DNA of 64,000 nt, taken from NCBI GenBank assembly GCA_905250075.1, contig CAJNOP010000077.1, positions 68,651 through 132,650 on the forward strand, in the 5' to 3' direction. The DNA comes from Rotaria sp. Silwood1. Taxonomy: Eukaryota; Rotifera; Eurotatoria; Philodinida; Philodinidae. The notes beneath the pieces are model-generated. The model did not search any database, was not told where the DNA came from, and saw only the letters and a program-made list of their open reading frames with translations. Positions 48,057-59,212 of this stretch are shown here, one piece after another; positions within the stretch are counted from its first letter, which is position 1; each line of letters starts with the position of its first letter. Position numbers and translations under genes: made by a program.

Positions 48057-49212
48057 AACAGTGCAAAACGCCAACGTTTTTTGTGATTTATCAGTCGGGC
48101 TCAATTCTTTTCTGGTAGTGGTTTAACTTTATTATTTGTTTAAGCTGAAATTGATTTGAGCAAGATTCTCACTGTCGACTGTAATGTATAAAATATGATT
48201 AGAAAAAACTGAAAATCTTTTTTTGTTTCTCCAGCAAATGGCTTGTATATTTTTTTGATTGTAACGAGCTTGTATTTTTACATGGTTTACTCACTTTCAT
48301 ATATTTAGATTATATATGTACTTCGATGTTCTTGATAAATAATGAATAAACAATTTACTAATTTTACCGCAAAGAAGCTATTCTCCATATAAATACTGAT
48401 TTAATACCTTTTTCTGTAAAATAATATCTCTAGAATGCAGTATTTTCGCCAAATCATAGTAAAAGTGAATCGATTAATATAAGAGTAGAAAAAAGTAGAA
48501 TGAATGTAAAGTATTATTGGTTAAATAATGCAAAAAATCATCGTTATCTAGTTAAGAAAACTTTACATGTTGCAGAAGAAATGAAATTTGAAAAATGAGA
48601 GTAGACACCGTTCTATTGCAATGTGACCCGTTCAACATTAAAAATTATCACATTAAATGAATAATCTTGATAGCTCCAAACTTACTAGAACTATTCGATC
48701 AAATAGCAACAACATTATGTTTGAAATATGAAAGTATAATTGGTAATTAAGAAAGTATGGGTATGGGTGTGTAAAATTTTTGTAATGATGAATCTATTGG
48801 CATACATTTTCAAGTTAATTAAAAAGAGTAAAATTAAGTAGATTCATATCTTATTAAATTTTATTTATGGGTTATGCCAATGCCGGACTTGGCTAAAATT
48901 GTCATATATGTAGTATTGCTGTTTCTGAGATGGATAGTCACTTCTTCTCTTGACATTTAATATTTAAAAGAATTAATATTGAATATTTAAGTAGTTCCAC
49001 ATCTAGAAATAACCTATAAATGAATCTCACATGAGATGCGATAAATCGAACTTCATTTTCACGATCAAATAAAGCTTTACTCATATACACGATAAAAATT
49101 ATTGATTGCAACATTCAACAAATTGTTAAATTGTAGTACAGATAAAATTTTTCATCTCCTTTTTTTTGTTTAATAAAAACATTCTATGATCAAAGGATGT
49201 CGTCATTATTGA
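48057..49212. other. Intergenic, nothing recognised
   Basis: Very AT-rich 3' flank of the beta-lactamase-like gene. No ORF of interest, no repeats found. Confidence 0.4.
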
Positions 49213-50631
49213 TCAAATACTACAAGAAGAAATTAAGAAAACAAGATAAATTACAATGAAACTATTTCTTCTATGCAATACGAATGAATTAGCATAATTA
49301 GTTTCAAAACATTTAAAAAGTTCGACATGAATATTTTCGATAGTATTATAAATCTGTCGAGTTAAATTAATCGGTAGAGTTGTATCGGCATTCGTAAGTA
49401 CAATAACACCAATATTATGCTTTTCATTAACTAACATCAAATGTGTCATGCCTGGTACACATCCACTGTGACCTACATATTGATGACCATTGCTAAGTGT
49501 TCTCCAATGCCAACAAAGTCCATATCTTCGTGGCGGAAGTTGATCTGTAGAGTTACTACTCGAATTCGTGTTATAAGGACGAATAAGACCATTACCAACA
49601 ACAGTTTTCATTTCAGTAATAGATTGAGAAGAGAGGAGTGAAGATCCATTATTGATAAACATTCGAAGAAAAATAGATAAAGAATAAGCTGACATTCGCA
49701 AAAGACCAGCTGGATAACTACTAAAACCAAAAAATGGGAAATATAACCATGTTGAAAGATTACTCTGAAAAGAAAATTATTCTTAATAAAAAACAACAAC
49801 AACAACAACAAACTATCGTATATAACACACATTTACCTCCATTTGTATCATATTCAATTGTGGTACTTCTCGGTTATATTGTTCAAAAGAAGATTCATTG
49901 ATAGCATATGCATAATGTTTAACGAGTTTGTCTGTGTTTGGAAAATCAGCTAAGCGAATACCAGTTTTCTGAATATCAATATTTAATGGTTTGAAAATCA
50001 TTTCTCTAACATATTGATCATAGGACATATTAGTGATTCGTTCAACAACAAGTGCAGCCAACGATGTACCTTCATTAGAGTAAAGTGTTACATTTCCTGG
50101 TGGTCTTGGCAACCAATTGGATGTGTTAGGACTCAAAACTTTGAAACACATATCAGCTAAAGTTTCTTTAGCAAATACACTATCACCTAGTTGATAAACA
50201 GTATTCTGTAATTTTTCATTAACAGCAATCGATGAAGAATGTGAAAGTAGTTTACGTAAAGTAATCGAATGATTTGGATAATTTGGATGAAAAATTTTTC
50301 GATTTCGTTCTGACAAATATTGATTAATATCTGTATCAAGATCAACAAGTTTTTTTTCGATTAATTGCATAACAGCAACAGCAATAAATGTTTTCGAAAT
50401 AGAAGCAAGTGAAAAAATGGATTCATTCACATTCATAAGTTTTGGTGGTAATAGAGAATGATAACCAAACGCTTCTTCATATAGTATATCGGTAGCATTG
50501 ACAACAACAATGACTGCACCTGGAATATGCACTTTGAAAAGAGATTCTTCGATCATTTGTCGATTTGGACAATTTGAATTGCTGCTAATACTGATAAGGA
50601 AAGCAGTAGCAAATACAAATGAAAACATCAT
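49213..50631 (-). CDS. Serine beta-lactamase-like hydrolase, secreted or membrane-anchored (2 exons, 448 aa)
   Basis: Penicillin-binding-protein/class C beta-lactamase fold (Pfam beta-lactamase family), as in LACTB and bacterial esterases or peptidases. Exons 50631-49837 and 49764-49213 (795 + 552 nt) are joined by a 72 bp intron. Catalytic motifs are all present: S-x-x-K as SISK (77-80), Y-x-N as YSN (184-186) and a KTG-box equivalent HSG (364-366) followed by G-C-V-P-G-M. The N-terminus has a signal peptide (MMFSFVFATAFLISI). The C-terminus is hydrophobic (SFIVIYLVFLISSCSI), suggesting a GPI signal or TM tail, so the enzyme is probably at the cell surface or in the secretory path. The substrate cannot be inferred. 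Such genes occur in animals but are also frequent bacterial acquisitions; the single intron is compatible with either. Confidence 0.88.
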
Positions 50632-52010
50632 GTTTTGATTATATAAGACAAATAAGAATCTATTTTATATTACTACAAGGATTATGAATCGAAGAAGAAA
50701 AAAAAACATCTAATAATGTCTACTTCTGATTATTAGATTTCTAGTAAAAAAAGAAAGTGTATATAATGGCTAAAAATGATGTTGATATTCAAAAGAAATG
50801 AAGAAAGATAAATATATATGTATATATATATATGTTTGGATTTTGATAAATGGTATTTGAGACAAAGTTTGTCAGGTGTTGATCAAACACGTCAATCGTC
50901 ACTCAGCTTTAAATAAACAATTTAATTAATCATTACTGTTAGTACAACCATATGCATATCCACAAATCTATTTGTATCTGTTGATTATTTTTATCTATAG
51001 AATAGTTACTACAAAGCAAGTCGAAATGATATTTAACAGCATAAAGATTGCTGAAATTTTAAAATTTCTGAAGAAAAAAAATCACCCATTGTCTTTTCTT
51101 TTTTTGATAAGAATAATATCTCTTAGGGACTATTTGCCTCTTCATGAAAAGAAAAAAATTTCTACGTAGATATGATGATTGTTCAATCCTTTTTACTGAA
51201 AAAATTTCGTGATAAAGTAATACATAATCCATATATTATTAATTCACTGAACTTTATTTATTTAAACATTTTTTTTTCTATTTATTACATATATATGAGT
51301 GACAGTACATGATAATTTACTTATGCTTATGTTTCACCTAAATGTATTTGATTATATCATTTATCTGGCCTAGTTCTGTTATCTTTCAAACGGTCTTATA
51401 TCAATTTTCTACTTGAAAAATGAACAAATAATTTTTATGGATCATTTGAATAAAAATGGAAAATATTTACTGCAAATAGATGTCAAGTTGATTCTGTATG
51501 ACAAACAAAATCGATAGATGTCATTTTAAATTGAATATTTTCCTAAAAATTGCTTCGGAAAAGATAAAACACGTTTTAGTTTTATATACAGCATTTAGAA
51601 TAGAGTCTATATTTAGCTAAAGTTTTTATTTTTTATTTTTACAGTAAATGATGTTTGAAAATGTTTCTAACTAATTTATCACATCGTAATAATTAATCGT
51701 TAATTCATTTCGAGTAAATGAATTTCATATAGCTGTTCATGCATTTCTTTTTGTTGTCATATTATCACTAATGATAAATATTTTAGTTATATAGACAATG
51801 CTGATGTGTTCTATACCATAAAGGAACAGATATAAAATATAATATTCTTCCAATGTAAACATATTTACACGTTGAAAAATAAAACAATACTATTTGTTCG
51901 ATCGTTATAATATCAAAAAAATATTTTTCTTCATAAACTTACTTCAGAATAATTTTTTTAATGAAGAATTTTGCTTTTTCTTTTAAAGGAAAAAAAAAAT
52001 TTTTTTCTAT
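50632..52010. other. Intergenic, nothing recognised
   Basis: AT-rich, with a (TA)n run near 50811-50834. It forms the upstream region of the beta-lactamase-like gene. A short ORF at 50972-51169 has no features. Confidence 0.4.
51988..52002 (-). terminator. Pol III T-run terminator of the tRNA-Thr
   Basis: On the minus strand, about 11 nt after the tRNA 3' end, an A7 run is followed by a T9 run, long enough for RNA polymerase III release. Confidence 0.7.
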
Positions 52011-52082
52011 GCCCGAGGACAGAATTGAACTGTCGACCCCTGGTTTACTAGACCAGTGCTCTAGCCACTGAGCCACACGGGC
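52011..52082 (-). tRNA. tRNA-Thr(AGU): tRNA-Thr (anticodon AGU)
   Basis: On the minus strand a 72-nt cloverleaf folds by hand: acceptor GCCCGTG/CTCGGGC (one T-T mismatch at pair 6-67), D-arm GCTC...GAGC, anticodon stem CTGGT/ACCAG with loop CTAGTAA (AGT anticodon), 5-nt variable loop, T-arm GACAG-TTCAATT-CTGTC. G1-C72 and C2-G71 fit threonine identity. No intron and no encoded CCA. Just downstream on the minus strand is a T run (T9, about 51991-51999), a Pol III terminator. A hydrophilic ORF read through it (...VAQWLEHWSSK...) is the usual tRNA translation artefact. Confidence 0.95.
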
Positions 52083-52330
52083 GTACTTAATATACATTTT
52101 ATTTTTTATGTTATTATTTTCTTCGTACCCCTGCACGCCTCTTGAAACATATCGATATGAATCAAAATGTAACAGATGTCTGAGTATGCTATTATCATAG
52201 AATAAAAATAGTATTCAGATCAAAAAATATAGAGATTTATTATTATTTCAATTGATGAAATAAAAAAAGATTTAAATCATCAAATACAAGTTAAAATAAA
52301 ATAAAATAAAATGAGATAAGATCATTGATT

Positions 52331-54127
52331 TTACTTAAGGGAATCAACAGCCTTACGAATAATTGAACAACATTCAAGCACTTGCTCTTTTGTTATATTC
52401 AATGGTGGAGCAAAACGTATTTTATCACCATGAGTTGGTTTTGCTAAAAGACCATGATCACGTAAATGTAAACAAAGTTCCCATGCATCATATCCTAGAG
52501 AAACAGAAAAAAAAAGAAGAAACATACAAATAAACAAAAAATGACTAAATTCATATTTAAATCACATACGTGAATCAATAACAATGGCATTAAGTAAACC
52601 TTTACCGCGAACTATTTTAACTTTATCTTTTGGTAATCGATTTAATTCTTCACGTAATAATTCACCCATTCGAGCAGCATTTTCAATCATTCCTTCTTCG
52701 ATTAAAACCTAAAAATACAAGAATTTTATTTTCAAATTCCTTCTTTTTGTTTTTGTTTTGAAAATTTACTTTGAGAGCAGTAACAGCAATACGAGCACCT
52801 AATGGATTTCCACCAAATGTTGAGCCATGTGTACCGGGTGTAAATACATTCATAAGTTTATCCTGTGCTAAAACAGCTGATACCTATAGACACATAGAAA
52901 ACATACATATATTCATTAATTTATTTCAATAAACTTACTGGATAGAAACCACCAGCTAACGCTTTACCAAGAATAAGAATATCAGGTCGAACATTTTCAT
53001 GATCACTTGCCAATAATCTATAAAAATCTTAAAATTAAATCAATTAACTAATTCAAATATTCTTACTTTCCAGTTCGACCAAGACCAGTTTGAATTTCAT
53101 CACCGATCCAAAGAACATTATGTTTCTTACAAATATGTTGAACACCAGCTAGATAACCATCATGAGGAACAAATACACCTACGAGAGAAAAAAAGACAGA
53201 AACAATATTCATATTCAATCGTAATCAATTATTCTTACTGACCAGCTTCACCTTGAATAGGTTCAACCATAAATGCACATACATGATTATCTCTGCATGC
53301 TTCCTTATAGACAAAACAAAACAAAAAAAACTTGTAATAATCAATTTTTTTTAATACATTTAAATTATTTACTTCTAATGCTTTTAAATTATTATATGGA
53401 ATGATTTTAAAATTAGGCATATATGGTCCATAACCTTCATAACATGATGGATCTGTTGAACTTGATACAGCCGCCAATGTACGACCCCAAAAATTATTTT
53501 CAGCAAAAAGTACAATAGCTTCATTCTTTGGTGTACCTTTAACATTATATGCCCATTTACGTGCTAATTTAATAGCTGTCTCTCCACCTTCGACACCTAT
53601 TTTGGAGAAAAAAAAATGTGAATATTTATTGTTACAATAAATTTGAATGAACGCACCGGTATTCATTGGTAATAATTTATCATAACCAAAAAGTTTACAT
53701 GCATACTCTTCGAATTCACCGAGGGCATCATTATGAAAAGCTCTAGACGTTAATGTTAATGTTTCACCTTGTTTTTTTACTACTTCAAGAATTTTCGGAT
53801 GACAATGTCCTTGATTAACAGCTGAATAAGCCGAAAGAAAATCATAATAACGATTTCCATCTATATCCCATACAAATGGACCTAGAAAAATTATTGATTT
53901 ATTTAAGATGATATTTTGCTTTTTTTTTAAAAATACATACCTGATCCACGTTGAATAACTACAGGTAATGGATGGTAATTTGCTGCTCCGAAACGTGTTT
54001 CACGATCAATAATCGATTGAGTTTTAGATGATATAGGTTTTGCTGTTGATTTAACTGATGATGAACTTGCTGAAACTATACATCTGTTGAGAATCGATTT
54101 TGAAGGTGATAACAATTTACGATACAT
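52331..54127 (-). CDS. OAT: Ornithine aminotransferase, mitochondrial (9 exons, 434 aa)
   Basis: PLP enzyme transferring the delta-amino group of ornithine to 2-oxoglutarate, giving glutamate semialdehyde (arginine/proline metabolism, mitochondrial matrix). Exons (minus): 54127-53941, 53881-53657, 53596-53373, 53303-53243, 53178-53067, 53017-52939, 52883-52770, 52708-52570, 52494-52331; 1,305 nt, all phases consistent. The N-terminus is Ser/Lys/Arg-rich without acids ([16 protein letters not shown]), a targeting peptide. Class III aminotransferase landmarks: [25 protein letters not shown] across exons 2/3, [37 protein letters not shown] lysine in [13 protein letters not shown] (K288; human K292), TFGGNPLG, and the C-terminal APPLNIT. 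Length matches human OAT (439). The exon 4 donor is the weaker GTCAGT, chosen because the later GTAAGA site shifts the frame into a stop. The start ATG directly follows TTCTAG, an acceptor-like site. Confidence 0.95.
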
Positions 54128-54690
54128 CTAGAACAATTAATTTAATAAAAATTTTCATACTAAATATATCAGTTAATATTTTGCTTTTTAATATATTCGA
54201 GAGCTCCAACCATTCTGAAAAATTTCCGGAACCGGAATCGGAACTACGGCTCCGAATACAATTCCGTTTAATAAAAATAAAAAATAAAAAAGATTCCAAT
54301 TATCAGTTTCTAGAGAACATCCTGGAAATCAATGATCGGGTGACACTATTCTGAAGAACTAACACTTATGATTGTTTATGTCTACTTTGTATTGGAAAAA
54401 AGGAAACAATTTTTTTTAACACATAAAATAAAAAGACAAAGAACAACTAAGATTCAATCAAATTCACGATGAAGACGCTTTTGGTTTTATCGATGTTAAA
54501 CTTTTTTTGTCATGAATTGGAATCTATTTACAACCGTAATAAAGATTTCTTTTTACTCTTTCTATAAATACATGTAATTGAACTAATTGTTTCATAATTC
54601 AATGTAGTATATTAATAGAAAATTTTCTCCAGTCAATATCATATAACAAAGAGAAGTTTAAGATGACTTAGAAATATGAAATTTAGTGTA
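54128..54690. other. Divergent intergenic between OAT and PSENEN, part 1
   Basis: Contains a short GC-rich patch at 54223-54265 with TTCCGGAA and repeated GGAATCGGAA-like words, possibly a transposon end. Otherwise AT-rich and non-coding. Confidence 0.4.
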
Positions 54691-54698
54691 ACTGTATC

Positions 54699-54880
54699 CA
54701 GGCTCCACGCGAAGGACCACAATTAGGGGATGTAAGAGTATGTTCGAAGAAATTCCGTAGGGATAATGTGAAATATAGGAAAAACTCCGCACCTTTCGCT
54801 GGAAAAAATTGAAAATTTTCGATTATTGGGGGAGGGCGGGGGTGTACACTCCTCTACACACCCCGCTCGTGTGGAGCCTG
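54699..54880. mobile_element. hAT-like MITE, 182 bp
   Basis: Ends CAGGCTCCACGCGA and (opposite strand) CAGGCTCCACACGA, differing at one base. The 8-bp flanks ACTGTATC (54691-54698) and ACCTTATC (54881-54888) agree at 6 of 8 positions, consistent with an aged 8-bp target duplication. The CAGG start also fits hAT. The interior includes a G-rich run (GGGGGAGGGCGGGGG near 54828-54842). No ORF. Confidence 0.65.
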
Positions 54881-55586
54881 ACCTTATCATTTGATGATAC
54901 TCAGCAAAATTTCTCGATAGTCATTCTATTACAAATATAAATAACAGAAGTCTGGAGTGTCCTCTGAACTACTACATAGTATCGGAGTATTGGAAAATGT
55001 CGCATAGGTTTTATGAATTTTGTACACTCATTAGAGTAGTTATCAAGCGTATTAATCTCTCGCACGGAACATTTCTGGTAGTTACTCTTAGAAAAGAATC
55101 TTCAGTTCTATCTTTTGAAAGGATGATTATATCTAAAAGTTGAACATACAATTCTGAACTATAGAAAATGTAAAACTCAGAGTTTTGTTCTGTTTTCAGG
55201 TCATGAAGTCCTAACATATATTTTCTCACATAAACTCGTTTAAAATACTGCCTAGTAGAAATTTTTTTTGTTTCATCTATCGAAGACGAAAATTACTTTG
55301 GCAAATTTGATTTTTATCGAAAAAAACAAATATATTTCGTCGAGAAAAATGAATGTAAAACAGAGGGTATGTGTATGTATGTTTTTTCTTCATATTTTGT
55401 ACTCACATTTCACCTACTTTTTTTTGCAATCCAATTATGGCACATATATGAAGAGGCCGCTATAAACAATGTTTAATAGTTAACCAATCTTCGATTGAAT
55501 CAGACAATGGTTGTCAAATTACATGCGAAGTAAAATTTGTTCGATAACGAACGATAGAAAAAAACATCTAAAAAAACAAAAGACAG

Positions 55587-55963
55587 ATGGTTTCATTAGC
55601 AAAAAAATCACCAGAAGAACGTTTAAATATTTGTCGTAAATATTATTTAGGTGGTTTTGCTTTCTTACCACTTCTTTGGCTTATCAATACTATTTGGTTT
55701 TATAAACAAGCATTTAAAGTTGAACCATATCCTCAACAAGCTGAAATTCGAAAATGTAAATATTTTTTAAGAACAAACTTTCTTTGTTTTATTTTATTTA
55801 TAATTGATTTAAATTTTATGTAGATGTAATTCGAAGTGCAATTGGTACATTTATTTGGTGTATTATTATAATTACATGGAATGTAATATTTCAAGTATTT
55901 CGTACTAAAATGGGTTCTGCTGGAGATTATTTAACATTTGTTGTACCACGAGGATATTATTAA
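55587..55963 (+). CDS. PSENEN: PEN-2, gamma-secretase subunit (2 exons, 102 aa)
   Basis: Smallest subunit of the gamma-secretase intramembrane protease (with presenilin, nicastrin, APH-1), needed for presenilin endoproteolysis and Notch processing. Exons 55587-55755 and 55824-55963; 309 nt, in frame. The family pattern is clear: NICRKYYLGGFAFLPLLWLIN (first hydrophobic hairpin), WFYKQAF, QAEIRKY across the splice, then RSAIGTFIWCIIIITWNVIFQ (second TM), and the C-terminal GDYLTFVVPRG, equivalent to the D-Y-L-S-F motif. Human PEN-2 has 101 residues. The next gene begins only 143 bp downstream on the same strand. Confidence 0.95.
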
Positions 55964-56100
55964 TTTTATTTATATAGTTTTTTTTTCTTGTGTAATTTTA
56001 ATTTAATTGATTTTGAATTGTTTTCTTCGTTCTTTATGCAATTTTTGCAGATATAAATAAAAAAGAAAACAAGAAAATATGATTCATGTGTTTGTTTTAG

Positions 56101-56794
56101 ATAATTATGGTGAGTGGATGCTTAATAAAATTGAAATAAATTATTCATTACTCTATTCAGAGTACAGCAGTTGCTATTGGAATTGGTTTAGCTGTTGTTG
56201 GATTTACAGGTAATAGATGAACTAGATGAATTGTTTGTGAAGTTTTTTTTTTAAAGGTCGTTATCTTCTTCGACATGGAAAAATAATAGCAGAAAGTTTG
56301 AATAAAACAAGTGGAGCTATTGCTGAAGGACTTTCAGTAAGACTTTATATTGATTCTTTGTTTTGTCTTTATTAATTTTTTTTTGTAATTTAGTCAAAAT
56401 ATTATAAAGGTGGATTTGGTAAGAATTAGAAACATGAAACAATCATCTTTCGAGATTTATTTTTCTTATTTCATTATAAATAGATCCGAAAATGAATCGA
56501 CGTGAAGCAGCACTTATATTAGGTGTTAGGTAAGATTTTGAGTATGCGCACTGATTTCATTTTATTATTCAATTTAATTTTGTTTCAAGTCCAACAGCAA
56601 ATAAAACACGTATACGTGATTCATATAAACGATTGATTGTTCTCAATCATCCAGATCGAGGTAAACGTTAGAATATCAATATAAAATTTGTCTCTATGCG
56701 TCTTCTTTCTTTTTTATCTATATTAGGTGGATCACCGTATATTGCTGCAAAGATTAATGAAGCAAAAGATTTTTTAGAAAGTGGTGCCAAATGA
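56101..56794 (+). CDS. DNAJC19: TIM14/DNAJC19 (Pam18), mitochondrial import motor J-protein (7 exons, 113 aa)
   Basis: J-domain co-chaperone of the TIM23 presequence translocase motor in the inner mitochondrial membrane; stimulates mtHsp70. Coding exons 56107-56109, 56161-56209, 56257-56336, 56394-56418, 56484-56529, 56590-56660, 56727-56794; 342 nt, all phases close. Residues 2-18 form the N-terminal TM ([17 protein letters not shown]), followed by the matrix linker [21 protein letters not shown] and the J domain with HPD at 88-90 and [18 protein letters not shown] at the end. Human protein: 116 aa. The first coding exon holds only the ATG: TTTGTTTTAG ends at 56100, then ATAATTATG, then donor GTGAGT. 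So either it is a 9-nt microexon or a spliced leader joins at 56101. Close spacing to PSENEN suggests co-transcription. Confidence 0.95.
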
Positions 56795-59212
56795 ACTATG
56801 AACAAAATGTCCTGTTTTTAGTAATCAGTCAAGTTTTTGTTTGATTAGAAAAAAAGAAGAACTTGTATTTTGTTTTTATATTTGATAAATTTTTTTTCTA
56901 TGATTTATCAATACTGTTGGATTTAGTATGTTTTAAAATCGTTTTCTTAGATATACATAGCGATTACTTTACGTTGATTGATTATATTTCAGAAATATTT
57001 GCTGATTTAATTCATTCATATATGTAATTTAAAGAGATGAGGAAAAACTCACATAAGCATTTATGGAGATACGAGTTTTTCTTATTTGCGAGGGGAGGGA
57101 AGGTGACCGTGGTTGTTTATCGTTACAGTCCAATAGTTAGGAAACAGCGACGGCACTTTCGCCTCACTGGTAAAAGGCAGATTGACCGAAGGCAAAATAG
57201 TAAATTATTTATTTTTAAGAAAATAGAAAGTAATATTTAATTAGATTTAACTATAGAAGAATGTGGATGGGAAAAAAGAACGAGATGCACATTTATGAGC
57301 ATCTACACATAGCTCATGAAGAAAAAAGCCATTCACTGTTATATATTTTTTTTTCGCTGAATGAACACCATATTAGTGGCTGTGTTGTTCAAATCTCAGT
57401 ATTACTAGTTATGAAATGACCCTTGACGAGTCAGTAACACATGTTTGTCGATAAACAGCATACTAATTATGTTGTGACATATGTATCTGCTCTTGCGGTT
57501 ACTTGGTGTGTATGGAGAATTTAAGTAACAAAGCTCAAGAACTCTACATCCAGGTAGCCTTCTGCTCATGGCTATAGCTAGTATTAGTTGTATGAATGAT
57601 ATTGTGCTATTAAATCTGTCATTAAACAACGGGGACATTATTCCTCATTTGCATAGATTGATTCGATTATCAATACAGTTCTAGACGAGTCAACGTGAAA
57701 AATTTTTAAAGAATTCAGAACGGTACGGATGGATGTTCGCCTAGAAAACACTTACACCCACAAAGTTTAAGGCCGAAATTCTTCTGTCTAGTTTTCTTCG
57801 TAAATATCGTACCAAATATAAACTATAGTGTAACGGTCATAATTCCAAAAAAGGTACTGAGTGAAAATGAATTCTTCTAATCTTTGCAGGGTCTATGTAA
57901 TTACTGAAGTTTCGTTTCAAGTATGAAGGATCAGTTCGGCTGGTTTCCTCATGAGAGAAATTTTTCGAACCTAATCCTATCCTACAGAATAGGTTGATCC
58001 TACATGTTTTTATCCGCCAGCTACTTCTTATTTGTAAGACGTGTTTAATATGAAGAGTTTTTTTTTTCTTATCTCATTTCAATTAACTAGAATAAATAGT
58101 GAATACCTAGTCAAGAAAAAAAACTTATTTTCTTTTACAAACACCGTTCAATTTTCTTTATCAAATCATTATTATTGAAGTAAAAGATGTATATTGGAAA
58201 AAAAAATCAGGTTTCAATTAAGCAGAAACTTCATTATTATAAGTGTTATTAGGATTTTTTAATATTAAATATCATTTGGAAAATGACAAAACATCTTATG
58301 AACTCATCCGTTTGTATTTCTTAAGGTATCATAACCGTTAAGATTTTTCAGATACGTATATATATATATAATACATTACAATTGTCGTCAGGAAAAACAT
58401 GACTTATTTTTTCCGGTTTGAAAAATAAAGATTCATTGAAGCTTTAATAAAATGAAAAATTCTTTCCAATAGTCTATCATAGAATAAATTTGCACTTAAA
58501 ACATGCCAAAAAAAAAATTTTATATTGTCTTGTATACATAAGTAAACGATTCGTTTATATTTGATTGAGTTCAATGAACTCGTCAATAATAAATAAGAGT
58601 TTATAAAAAATACAAAAGTATTATCATACGTATACTTTGTCCTTCTCACTGATTGGTATTTGATTCGTATATATTTTATTAATTTGTCATATCTAAATAT
58701 CGATGTGAAAAATGTATAACATATTTCTATGTGTGTGTGTGGGTGTTTTTTTTGCAAAAGATAAATTGCATACAAAATAAAATTACTATATGGGTGTATG
58801 CACTATTATCTGTTGTTGCTTTTTTATTTGTTTGCTAAGGAAAAAAAAGAAAACGAGAAAAGAAGAACGGCATGCAATCAAAGGGACCTTCCTTGCTTTC
58901 ATTCCCTATCGTTCTTTCTTTTTTTTTTTTTTTTTTATATACTACCAACCAGTTAACGATGCAAACTATGTCTTTTTTTTTTCCTCTTCTCTATTTCTTA
59001 TTTCTCTTTCTTTTATAATGCCTTCGTTCTCGTCAGATGATCATCAAAAAAAACAGCGACTCAGTATTTTACTCATAGCGATTCATATACATGATGACGT
59101 GTCAATCTATCGTATGATTTATGTTGAATACAGTCATTTGATACATATATAAATGTATATTATGTAAATTTTTAAATATTTTTAGATAGACTTTTTTTTT
59201 AATATTTCAATC
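56795..59212. other. Intergenic, ~2.4 kb
   Basis: No gene supported. An ORF at 58790-59152 is driven by poly-T tracts. A segment at about 57455-57600 shares ATGTTGTGACATA and GCTATAGCTAGTATTA with 63400-63495 and may be a copy of the same old interspersed repeat. Confidence 0.4.

Noticed and set aside
49213..50631. Antibiotic-resistance beta-lactamase
   Set aside because: The SxxK/YxN/HxG set is shared with many esterases and peptidases and animal LACTB-like proteins; nothing indicates drug hydrolysis.
51939..52136. 65-codon minus-strand ORF with VAQWLEHWSSKPG...
   Set aside because: It is the well-known in-silico translation of a tRNA gene; the tRNA-Thr occupies 52011-52082.
58790..59152. 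120-codon plus-strand ORF upstream of the Rab gene
   Set aside because: Dominated by poly-T/poly-A runs giving Phe/Lys tracts; no domain, no splice logic.
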